From assembly GCA_017407765.1 (NCBI GenBank), contig JAFQVZ010000316.1, positions 1 through 6,097 on the forward strand: DNA of 6,097 nt. The letters are read 5' to 3'. Numbering within the stretch: the first letter of the stretch is position 1; every line of letters starts with the position of its first letter. The notes under the pieces were generated by a model. The model was not told where the DNA came from. It searched no databases and worked only from the letters and a program-made list of their open reading frames with translations. The stretch comes from Clostridia bacterium (lineage in GTDB: Bacteria > Bacillota > Clostridia > Oscillospirales > Butyricicoccaceae). This document shows positions 1 to 5,613 of the stretch, piece after piece. The translations under genes were made by a program, and so were the position numbers.

Positions 1-2
1 GA

Positions 3-416
3 ATGGGTATATTGGTCAATCTTGCCGGGCTTATTATTATTTTCACTGTGCCTTTCTATGAAGGCGCAGCAGTTGGAAGCGGGATCGAAGAAATCCTCGC
101 CGAGAAATATCCGTGGATCGGATCGCTCATTAAAAAACAGAAGGACAACAGTTTATTCGTAAGCTTTTTCCTGAGAGTGGTCAACTTTCTGCCGGGTGAC
201 ATCATTACAATGTATTTAGGTGCTTCCGGAATGCCGTATATATGCAACCTGGCGGGAGGCATTGCAGGGCAGCTTCCATATATGGTGCTGGCGACTGTCA
301 TGGGTGAGAGCATCCGCACTCCCGATTCTCCTGCTTTTATTATAAGCATCACTCTCTCCACAGTTCTTTCACTGGTATCGATACTGTATATATACCTGAA
401 AAAACAAAACAGGTAA
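3..416 (+). CDS. VTT/TVP38 (DedA-like) family membrane protein, 5' truncated
   Basis: An integral membrane protein whose reading frame is open to the left edge, so the 137 residues seen are probably only the C-terminal part; family members are usually about 200 residues or more. An in-frame ATG lies at position 3, but nothing can be said of a ribosome binding site there. The VTT/SNARE-associated signature is visible around residues 55-75: FFLRVVNFLPGD, then a Gly/Ala-rich helix (YLGASGMPY, LAGGIAGQLPY). Hydrophobic segments lie at about residues 3-22, 65-100 and 110-132, and the protein ends in a basic KKQNR tail. Family members are linked to lipid scrambling, undecaprenyl-phosphate recycling or membrane homeostasis, but the substrate here is unknown. 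The gene looks AT-richer and uses codons such as TTA, ATT and GGA more than the downstream genes do. It ends 6 bp before a hairpin terminator. Confidence 0.8.
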   Translation: MGILVNLAGLIIIFTVPFYEGAAVGSGIEEILAEKYPWIGSLIKKQKDNSLFVSFFLRVVNFLPGDIITMYLGASGMPYICNLAGGIAGQLPYMVLATVMGESIRTPDSPAFIISITLSTVLSLVSILYIYLKKQNR

Positions 417-422
417 AACAAA

Positions 423-450
423 AAGCCCTCACAGTTTCCTGTGAGGGCTT
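423..450 (-). terminator. Intrinsic terminator of tRNA-Gln (possibly bidirectional)
   Basis: A perfect 12-bp stem (423-434 with 439-450) closes on a 4-nt loop. Read on the minus strand it is followed by CTTTTTGTTTT, a good U-tract, and it starts 3 nt after the tRNA CCA end. On the plus strand the stem is followed by GCTTGG, a poor U-tract, so for the VTT gene it would be at best a weak terminator. Confidence 0.88.
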
Positions 451-453
451 GCT

Positions 454-527
454 TGGCAGCGATGCAAGGATTCGAACCCTGACTAACTGATCCAGAGTCA
501 GCTGTGCTACCGTTACACAACATCGCT
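454..527 (-). tRNA. tRNA-Gln (anticodon CTG), CCA encoded
   Basis: A full cloverleaf can be folded by hand from this 74-nt gene. The acceptor is AGCGATG/CATCGCT (7 perfect pairs). The D arm is GTGT/GCAC with one U-G pair and loop AACGGTA. The anticodon stem is GCTGA/TCAGT with loop CTCTGGA, which places CTG at positions 34-36. A 4-nt variable loop follows, then T stem CAGGG/CCTTG with loop TTCGAAT. The discriminator is G73 and CCA is encoded in the DNA. The anticodon CUG reads the Gln codon CAG. The gene has its own consensus promoter and terminator, so it is a stand-alone unit. One oddity is that the first pair is A1-U72, whereas most bacterial tRNA-Gln have U1-A72. Confidence 0.95.
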
Positions 528-540
528 ACGAACAGATTTT

Positions 541-568
541 ATTATAACAAGTTTTTTTGTTTTGTCAA
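541..568 (-). promoter_or_regulatory. Sigma-A-type promoter of tRNA-Gln
   Basis: On the minus strand, TTGACA (568-563) and TATAAT (546-541) are both perfect consensus hexamers separated by 16 bp. The predicted transcription start is near 534, about 7 nt before the mature tRNA 5' end. This looks like a strong stable-RNA promoter. Confidence 0.9.
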
Positions 569-577
569 GCGATTTGT

Positions 578-606
578 TTGATTTTTTTTAGGAAATATAA
601 TATAAT
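578..606 (+). promoter_or_regulatory. Predicted promoter of the polA-rimI-tsaD operon
   Basis: TTGATT (578-583, four of six consensus bases) and TATAAT (601-606, perfect) are separated by 17 bp. A second overlapping TATAAT lies at 596-601. The expected start is near 613, giving a leader of about 43 nt. The -35 element is only 9 bp from the -35 element of the divergent tRNA promoter, so the two promoters share one face-to-back control region. Confidence 0.75.
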
Positions 607-655
607 ATTTCGAGTAGTGATTTAGTGCAAAACTCCCACTTTCGGAGGTATAAAT

Positions 656-3277
656 ATGAAGCTCATGGCCATCGACGGCAACAGTCTCGTCAACCGTGCC
701 TTTTATGCAATAAGGCAGCTCAGCACCCGAGAAGGCGTGCCTACCAATGCGATTTACGGCTTTTTGAATATGTATTACAAGCTGCTTTCGGAGCTCGAGC
801 CCGACAGCGTCTGCGTATGCTTTGACCTCAAGGCAAAGACCTTCCGCCACAATATGTATGACGGATATAAGGCCCAGCGCAAGCCCATGCCCGAGGACCT
901 TGCGGCTCAGATCCCTCTGCTCAAGCAGTGCCTCGACCTTATGGGGGTCGCGCGCATGGAGATGGAAGGCTATGAGGCCGATGACCTGCTGGGCACGCTG
1001 GCAAGGCGCTGCCATGAAAACGGCGACGAGTGTGTTATCGTCACCGGCGACCGCGACAGCCTGCAGTTTGTAGCCGAGGGGGCAAAGGTGGCCCTTGTAA
1101 TAACCAAGATGGGCCAGACCTCCACCGAGGTCTATGACGACGCCCTTTTTGCCGAGAAATATCAGGGCCTTTCGGCCGATAAGATCGTCGATCTCAAGGC
1201 AATCATGGGCGATAAATCGGATAATATCCCCGGCATCCCCGGCATAGGCGAGAAGGGTGCCATGGATCTTCTTGTTAAATACGGTTCTCTTACCGGAATA
1301 TACGATAATCTCGAGACCGGCTCCTTTACCCCCTCTGTCCGCAAAAAGCTCACCGAGGGCAAAGATCTTGCCTTCCTCAGCTATGACCTTGCCAAGGGCA
1401 TCACCGATGTGCCCATCGAGCGTCCTCTTACCGAGCTCAAGCTGACTGAGGGTGACCGCGGAGGGCTTTACGACTTCCTCGACCGTATGGAGCTGCGCTC
1501 CATCATCAAGCGTCTTGAGCTCGAGCCTTCCTGCACGGCGGCCGAGAATTCGGCATTTGAGGAAAAGCCCTTCGAGGCTGCCGATGGTGATAAGCTCGGG
1601 AAACTCGCAGAGGCCGATGAGATATGCCTTTTCCTTGCTCAGGACATGCTGCGCGGTGCCTTTGTGTCGGGCGGAAAGGTCTTTGTATCGGGCGCCTCTT
1701 CGGCAGGAGAGGCAGCATGGAATGATTTTCTCAAGTCACTTATGGAGAGGGGCAATTATGTCGCCCATGACGCAAAACCCCTTATCCTTTACGCATATAA
1801 GCAGGGCTGGCAGCCGGCTGCCCCTCTGTTCGACACGGCTATTGCGGCATATCTGATGTCGCCCACCTCCAGCAACTTTTCGCTGGAGCACATCGCTCTT
1901 TCAGCCATCGATGTTTCGGTCAATGCCCAAAAGGATGACGAGGGGCAGATGACCCTTGGGGGCATGGAGGCCGATGACAGCGCATCGCTGGCGCGCAAGG
2001 CGCAGGTGGTCGCCGCGCTGGCGGGTCATTACCGACCAATTCTCAAGGAAAACGGCATGGATAAGCTGAACAGCGAAATCGAGCTGCCCCTTATCCCCGT
2101 GCTTGCCGAGATGCAGCATCTTGGCATGAAGCTCGACACCCAGAGGCTCACCCTTTTCGGCAATATCCTCACCGAAGAGATAGACGGCCTTGAAAAGGGC
2201 ATCTATGAGCTGGCGGGCGAGAAGTTCAACATCGGCTCTACAAAGCAGCTGGGTGTTGTGCTGTTTGAAAAGCTGGGCCTTAAGGCCGGCAAAAAGACAA
2301 AAACAGGCTATTCGACCGATGCCGACACCCTCGAAAAGCTGAGGGACAAGCATGAGATCATCGGTCTGATACTCGAATACAGAAAGCTTACAAAGCTTCG
2401 TTCCACCTATGTCGAGGGTCTGCTCAAGACAGTAGCATCCGACGGCAGGGTGCATTCCACCTTCAATCAGATGGTCACAGCCACCGGAAGGCTGTCGTCC
2501 ACCGATCCCAATATGCAGAATATCCCCGTGCGTGAGGCCATCGGCTCTGAGATCCGCAAGTGCTTTGTGCCTGCGGAGGGCAATGTATTTATCGATGCCG
2601 ACTATTCGCAGATCGAGCTCAGAGTGCTGGCCCATATCGCGCAGGACGAAATGATGATAAATGCCTTCAACAGCGGCGAGGATATCCATGCGGTCACCGC
2701 ATCTCAGGTCTTCGGGGTTCCGCTGAGCGAGGTCACTTCGCAGATGCGCTCAAGGGCAAAGGCGGTCAACTTCGGCATCGTATACGGCATTTCGGCCTTC
2801 TCGCTGTCGGAAGACATCGGCGTAATGCCCAAGCAGGCCCAGCAGTATATGGATGCATACCTTGAAAAATATCACGGCGTGCGCGAGTATATGGCAAAGA
2901 TCAAAGAGCAGGCAAGGGAAGAAGGCTATGTAGCCACCTCCTTTGGGCGCAGAAGATGGATACCCGAGCTCAAGGCATCCAACTTCAATGTTCGCGCCTT
3001 CGGCGAGCGTGTTGCCCTCAACACTCCCATTCAGGGCACGGCAGCCGACATCATCAAGATCGCCATGATCCGTGTTTACCGCGCTCTGCGCGAGGAAGGC
3101 CTCAGAGCAAGGCTCATCCTGCAGGTGCACGACGAACTGATCCTCGAATGTCCTGAGGATGAAAAGGAGAGGGCAGGCGAGCTGCTGGTGAGGGAGATGG
3201 AAAGAGCCGTTTCGATCTCGGTGGCAATGAAGGCCGATGTAAATTATGGAGAAAACTGGCATGAATCTAAAGGATGA
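656..3277 (+). CDS. polA: DNA polymerase I (5'-3' exonuclease active, 3'-5' exonuclease domain degenerate)
   Basis: A full-length family A polymerase of 873 residues, used for Okazaki fragment maturation and repair gap filling; this length resembles Bacillus enzymes. Residues 1 to about 290 form the 5' nuclease, with metal ligands visible as D7, E107-A-D109-D110, D132-R-D134 and D186/D189 in GDKSDNIPG, followed by an H3TH-like PGIGEKGA. Residues about 300-470 match the proofreading domain position but lack the DxE motif (ICLFLAQD stands there) and have HDAKPLILYAY in place of the ligand-bearing ExoII, so proofreading is probably lost. The polymerase domain has motif A DADYSQIELR (catalytic D649), motif B RSRAKAVNFGIVYG (R698, K702, F706, Y710) and motif C QVHDE (D826, E827). 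F706 sits at the position of E. coli F762. The ATG follows GGAGGT (644-649) with a 6-nt gap. The gene overlaps rimI by 17 bp. Confidence 0.97.
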   Translation: MKLMAIDGNSLVNRAFYAIRQLSTREGVPTNAIYGFLNMYYKLLSELEPDSVCVCFDLKAKTFRHNMYDGYKAQRKPMPEDLAAQIPLLKQCLDLMGVARMEMEGYEADDLLGTLARRCHENGDECVIVTGDRDSLQFVAEGAKVALVITKMGQTSTEVYDDALFAEKYQGLSADKIVDLKAIMGDKSDNIPGIPGIGEKGAMDLLVKYGSLTGIYDNLETGSFTPSVRKKLTEGKDLAFLSYDLAKGITDVPIERPLTELKLTEGDRGGLYDFLDRMELRSIIKRLELEPSCTAAENSAFEEKPFEAADGDKLGKLAEADEICLFLAQDMLRGAFVSGGKVFVSGASSAGEAAWNDFLKSLMERGNYVAHDAKPLILYAYKQGWQPAAPLFDTAIAAYLMSPTSSNFSLEHIALSAIDVSVNAQKDDEGQMTLGGMEADDSASLARKAQVVAALAGHYRPILKENGMDKLNSEIELPLIPVLAEMQHLGMKLDTQRLTLFGNILTEEIDGLEKGIYELAGEKFNIGSTKQLGVVLFEKLGLKAGKKTKTGYSTDADTLEKLRDKHEIIGLILEYRKLTKLRSTYVEGLLKTVASDGRVHSTFNQMVTATGRLSSTDPNMQNIPVREAIGSEIRKCFVPAEGNVFIDADYSQIELRVLAHIAQDEMMINAFNSGEDIHAVTASQVFGVPLSEVTSQMRSRAKAVNFGIVYGISAFSLSEDIGVMPKQAQQYMDAYLEKYHGVREYMAKIKEQAREEGYVATSFGRRRWIPELKASNFNVRAFGERVALNTPIQGTAADIIKIAMIRVYRALREEGLRARLILQVHDELILECPEDEKERAGELLVREMERAVSISVAMKADVNYGENWHESKG
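3248..3251 (+). promoter_or_regulatory. Ribosome binding site deciding the rimI start
   Basis: GGAG inside the polA 3' end lies 9 nt before the ATG at 3261. The alternative ATG at 3246 would overlap this site and has no Shine-Dalgarno sequence of its own, so 3261 is preferred. Confidence 0.6.
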
Positions 3278-3719
3278 TATTGAAATAAGGGTGGGCCTCA
3301 GGGAAGAATACATTCCCATGATGGTCGAGGCCGAGCAGGCCTGTTTTTCCGACCCCTGGTCGGAGGCGGCCTTTCGCTCAGAGCTTCTTAATCCCTACAG
3401 CCTCTATGTGGTCGCTGTATCAAACGGCAGGGTAGTGGGTTATGTAGGCGGCATCGCCCTTTACGAGAACTGCGATATAACCAATGTCGCGGTTATTCCC
3501 GAAATGAGAAGACGTGGCATTGCGGCCGCTATGGTCGAGTGCTTCATAAATGAATGTGCCTCCCGCTCGGTCGAGCAGATCCTGCTGGAGGTAAGGCAGA
3601 GCAACCTGCCGGCCATCAGGCTTTATGAGAGTTTTGGCTTCAAAGCCTATGGCACAAGAAAGAATTATTACGAAAAACCGGCGGAAGACGCCGTTCTTAT
3701 GGTGGTGGCATTATGTTGA
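3261..3719 (+). CDS. rimI: GNAT N-acetyltransferase, RimI family (ribosomal protein S18-alanine N-acetyltransferase)
   Basis: A 152-residue GNAT protein, of usual RimI length. The family transfers acetyl from acetyl-CoA to the N-terminal amine of proteins, classically bS18 in the cytoplasm. Visible signatures, numbered from the ATG at 3261, are the beta-4 strand and acetyl-CoA pyrophosphate loop NVAVIPEMRRRGIA (residues 75-88, R83-x-x-G86-x-A88) and LEVRQSN (109-115). E110 and Y122, in LYESFGF, are spaced like the catalytic E103/Y115 pair of Salmonella RimI. A C-terminal RKNYYEKPAEDAVLM is also typical of RimI. The start at 3261 is chosen because of GGAG at 3248-3251; an in-frame ATG at 3246 would add 5 residues. 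It overlaps polA by 17 bp and tsaD by 7 bp. In many bacteria rimI lies between tsaB and tsaD; here polA takes the upstream place. The true substrate range in Clostridia is not visible from sequence. Confidence 0.9.
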   Translation: MNLKDDIEIRVGLREEYIPMMVEAEQACFSDPWSEAAFRSELLNPYSLYVVAVSNGRVVGYVGGIALYENCDITNVAVIPEMRRRGIAAAMVECFINECASRSVEQILLEVRQSNLPAIRLYESFGFKAYGTRKNYYEKPAEDAVLMVVALC

Positions 3720-4735
3720 TACTTGCACTTGAAAGCTCCTGCGACGAGACCGCTGCATCGGTCAGCCGTGACGGCAGAGAGATCCTTTCCAACGTCGTAT
3801 ATTCCCAGATAGATATGCACGCCCTTTACGGCGGCGTTGTTCCCGAGATCGCCTCGCGCAAGCATGCCGAGAAGATCACAGCGGTAGCCGCCGAGGCTGT
3901 AAGGCAGGCAGGTATCTCCTTTGAGGACCTCGATGCCGTTGCAGCCACCTGCGCTCCCGGCCTTATCGGCGCGCTGCTGGTAGGCGCCAACTTCGCCAAG
4001 GCTGCCAGCCTCATGCTGGATGTGCCCTTTATCCCCGTTCATCATATCCGCGCCCACATTGCGGCAAACTATGTTGCCTTCCCCGAGCTCGAGCCTCCCT
4101 TTACGGCGCTGGTAGCCTCGGGCGGACACACCGTTATCATCGACGTTGAGGACTATACCAAGATGGAGGTCCTCGGCACAACGCGCGACGATGCCGCAGG
4201 CGAGGCCTTCGACAAGATAGCACGCGTGCTTTCGCTGCCCTATCCCGGCGGCGCAGCCCTCGACAGGCTGTCCAAGGAGGGCGATAAGGATAAATACAAG
4301 CTGCCCCGTGCCGCAGTAAACGGCCATCCCTTCGACTTCTCCTTCTCCGGCCTCAAGACGGCATCGCTGAACCTTATCCACAATGCTGCCCAGAAGGGCG
4401 AGGAGATCGACCGCGAATCGCTGGCAGCTGCGGTTTCCCATGCGGTAGCCGATTCTGTCGTTCCCCGTGTTGTTGAAGCGGCTCTGCAGAAGGGCAGAAA
4501 GAAGATCTGTGCAGCAGGCGGTGTTGCCGCAAACAGCACTCTCAGAGGCAAGCTGACCGACCTTTGTAAGAAAAAGGGCATCGAGCTCTATCTGCCGCCC
4601 CTCAATCTGTGCGGCGACAACGGAGCCATGATCGCCTGCCAGGCCTATTACGAGTATAAGGCCGGAAATATCTCCGACTGCAGCCAGAACTGCTATGCCA
4701 ACATGGCAGTATCCGAGCAGCTGTGCGGAAGATGA
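3713..4735 (+). CDS. tsaD: tRNA N6-adenosine threonylcarbamoyltransferase TsaD (Kae1/Gcp family)
   Basis: The catalytic subunit that moves the threonylcarbamoyl group from threonylcarbamoyl-AMP to N6 of A37 in ANN-decoding tRNAs (t6A), acting with TsaB and TsaE in bacteria. It has 340 residues, full length for the family. The ASKHA-fold signatures are all present: ESSCDETAAS at 7-16, GGVVPEIASRKH, the metal-binding HHIRAH (H111 and H115), SGGHT, the nucleotide loop PYPGG, FSFSGLKTA, AAGGVAANSTLR, and CGDNGAMIA with metal ligand D302. The ATG sits inside the rimI stop region (TTATGTTGA), a 7-bp overlap that implies translational coupling; only a weak GGTGGTGG stands upstream. TsaB and TsaE are not in this window and must be encoded elsewhere. 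No strong terminator follows the stop codon. Confidence 0.97.
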   Translation: MLILALESSCDETAASVSRDGREILSNVVYSQIDMHALYGGVVPEIASRKHAEKITAVAAEAVRQAGISFEDLDAVAATCAPGLIGALLVGANFAKAASLMLDVPFIPVHHIRAHIAANYVAFPELEPPFTALVASGGHTVIIDVEDYTKMEVLGTTRDDAAGEAFDKIARVLSLPYPGGAALDRLSKEGDKDKYKLPRAAVNGHPFDFSFSGLKTASLNLIHNAAQKGEEIDRESLAAAVSHAVADSVVPRVVEAALQKGRKKICAAGGVAANSTLRGKLTDLCKKKGIELYLPPLNLCGDNGAMIACQAYYEYKAGNISDCSQNCYANMAVSEQLCGR

Positions 4736-4826
4736 TTTAACAGTCTGTAATTCTACAAATAGTATTTTTTCTCGTTAAAATAGGCAAAAATATCGACTTA
4801 AAACTGTTGATAACCACGAAAAACGA

Positions 4827-4845
4827 TATTCACAGCCTGTGAATA
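4827..4845. repeat. Perfect 19-bp inverted repeat
   Basis: TATTCACAG (4827-4835) and CTGTGAATA (4837-4845) are exact reverse complements around one C. The dyad is made of two head-to-head DnaA-box-like sequences. It is inside-out relative to a Rex operator, where TTGTGAA-type arms point the other way. It lies about 125 bp before the rex start and could be an operator for an unidentified dimeric regulator. Confidence 0.7.
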
Positions 4846-4857
4846 AAATGCGAGATG

Positions 4858-4871
4858 CCTTTATTTAAAGG
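4858..4871. repeat. Perfect 14-bp inverted repeat CCTTTA-TT-TAAAGG
   Basis: CCTTTA (4858-4863) pairs with TAAAGG (4866-4871) across two T residues. The stem is too short and AT-rich to be a terminator, and it has no following U-tract. It lies between the dyad and the tandem repeat; a binding site is possible but unproven. Confidence 0.55.
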
Positions 4872-4881
4872 GGTTTGCAGG

Positions 4882-4923
4882 TTGTGGATAACTTTGTGGA
4901 TATTGTTAATAACTTTGTGTATT
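4882..4923 (+). repeat. Tandem direct repeat, 2 x 21 bp, contiguous
   Basis: The units 4882-4902 and 4903-4923 agree at 17 of 21 positions and abut exactly; both contain AATAACTTTGTG or GATAACTTTGTG in the middle. Each unit carries two DnaA-box-like 9-mers in the same orientation. The array ends 46 bp before the rex start codon. Confidence 0.75.
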
Positions 4924-4955
4924 TAAATCTCTTGTGTTGATAAAAGAAATCGTTT

Positions 4956-4962
4956 AGGAGGG
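4956..4962 (+). promoter_or_regulatory. Strong ribosome binding site of rex
   Basis: AGGAGGG lies 7 nt before the TTG at 4970 but only 4 nt before the TTG at 4967. The better spacing favours 4970 as the start codon. Confidence 0.8.
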
Positions 4963-4969
4963 ATATTTG

Positions 4970-5599
4970 TTGGAAAAGAAAGTATCACAGGCCGTTATCA
5001 GGCGCCTTCCCAGATACCACACACATCTCAGCGAACTGCACAGCATGGGTGTTGCAAAGATATCGTCCAAAGAGCTGGGCGACCGTATGGGCCTCACTGC
5101 TTCGCAGGTCAGGCAGGACTTTAACTGCTTTGGCGGCTTCGGTCAGCAGGGCTATGGCTACCCCGTCGATGGGCTTCTGGATTCGATAGGCGAGATCCTT
5201 AGGCTCAACGAAGAAAAGAATGCTGTTATCATCGGCGCCGGCAACCTCGGTCAGGCCATTATCAATAACTTCGATTTTTTCCAGAATGGCTTCAGGCTCA
5301 TCGCTGCCTTTGATGCCGATCCTGCCCTTATCGGCACCGAGATATCGGGTGTCCCCGTATACGATGTAAAGACACTCAGAGAATACTGCTCCGAGAATCA
5401 TCCCGATGTAGGTGTTCTCACCATGCCCAAGATATATGCGCGTGAGATCGCAGGCATTCTTTGCGACTGCGGCATCCGCGGCATCTGGAACTTCACCAAC
5501 ACCGATCTTCATCTCGATATCGACGCCGTTCCCGTCGAGAACGTCCACTTTGCCGAGAGCCTCATGGTGCTCTCCTATAAGATCGGCGAAAAGAAATAA
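4970..5599 (+). CDS. rex: Redox-sensing transcriptional repressor Rex
   Basis: A 209-residue homodimeric repressor, full length for the family, that senses the NADH/NAD+ ratio. It usually represses fermentative and NADH-reoxidising genes and leaves DNA when NADH binds. An N-terminal winged helix covers residues 1 to about 78 (VSQAVIRRLPRYHTHL, then the recognition-helix region LTASQVRQDFNCFGGFGQQGYGY). A Rossmann NADH domain follows, with GAGNLGQA at 89-96 and FDADP after the second strand. The C-terminal part GIRGIWNFTNTDLHL and VENVHFAESLMVLSY is typical of Rex and takes part in domain swapping. No ATG fits: the frame starts with two consecutive TTG codons at 4967 and 4970, and 4970 is preferred from the ribosome binding site spacing. 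A rare start plus a strong Shine-Dalgarno may set a modest expression level. No clear Rex-type operator was found in front, so autoregulation is not supported. The gene converges on tadA. Confidence 0.96.
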   Translation: MEKKVSQAVIRRLPRYHTHLSELHSMGVAKISSKELGDRMGLTASQVRQDFNCFGGFGQQGYGYPVDGLLDSIGEILRLNEEKNAVIIGAGNLGQAIINNFDFFQNGFRLIAAFDADPALIGTEISGVPVYDVKTLREYCSENHPDVGVLTMPKIYAREIAGILCDCGIRGIWNFTNTDLHLDIDAVPVENVHFAESLMVLSYKIGEKK

Positions 5600-5613
5600 G
5601 ATACATAAAAAAT

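Larger units (their letters stand above)
4805..4943 (-). promoter_or_regulatory. Cluster of DnaA-box-like 9-mers
   Basis: Against the consensus TTATNCACA, two exact matches occur on the minus strand (4838-4846 TTATTCACA; 4883-4891 TTATCCACA). One-mismatch copies are at 4805-4813 (TTATCAACA, minus), 4826-4834 (ATATTCACA, plus), 4895-4903 (ATATCCACA, minus), 4904-4912 (TTATTAACA, minus) and 4935-4943 (TTATCAACA, minus). A two-mismatch copy is at 4916-4924 (minus). Four boxes at 4883, 4895, 4904 and 4916 start 12, 9 and 12 bp apart in one orientation, roughly one helical turn each. Such density resembles origin or DnaA-regulatory regions, but low-complexity AT-rich DNA makes some one-mismatch hits cheap. 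DnaA binding is inferred, not shown. Confidence 0.5.
4736..4969. other. AT-rich intergenic region between tsaD and rex
   Basis: This 234-bp stretch has no credible ORF. It is clearly AT-richer than the flanking genes. Its first 65 bp hold only a weak 4-bp hairpin followed by a T-run (4765-4770). The rest is densely structured: DnaA-box-like 9-mers, two perfect inverted repeats and a tandem repeat, listed separately. The rex promoter must lie here, but no hexamer pair stands out, and any promoter would overlap the repeats. Confidence 0.85.

Noticed and set aside
423..450. CRISPR or mobile-element inverted repeat
   Set aside because: The hairpin is a single copy, next to the tRNA 3' end, and followed by a U-tract on the minus strand, so it is an ordinary terminator.
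56..523. Minus-strand 155-codon open frame starting inside the tRNA
   Set aside because: Its first residues are simply a translation of the tRNA-Gln gene, and the rest runs antisense to the VTT gene; there is no ribosome binding site or family signature.
633..647. Hairpin hiding the polA Shine-Dalgarno (CTCC with GGAG)
   Set aside because: It is only 4 bp with a 7-nt loop; such pairing with a GGAG motif is common by chance and there is no sign of a riboswitch or leader structure.
1901..2689. Minus-strand 262-codon open frame within polA
   Set aside because: It is antisense to conserved polymerase sequence, where GCC/GGC-rich codons leave few stops on the other strand. It has no recognisable domain or initiation signal.
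3246..3260. Upstream ATG as rimI start
   Set aside because: It lacks a Shine-Dalgarno sequence, and using it would place the good GGAG inside the coding region; the ATG at 3261 fits better.
3668..4441. Minus-strand 257-codon open frame within tsaD
   Set aside because: It lies antisense to intact tsaD motifs, and its content looks like a composition artefact rather than a protein family.
4746..4770. Terminator after tsaD
   Set aside because: TGTA-ATTC-TACA gives only a 4-bp AU-rich stem, and the T-run follows after a gap. It is too weak to call.
4882..4943. Rex operator in front of rex (autoregulation)
   Set aside because: I looked for TTGTTAA-N4-TTAACAA or TTGTGAA-type palindromes. TTGTTAA occurs at 4903-4909, but the right half (TTTGTGT) does not match, so no full operator is supported.
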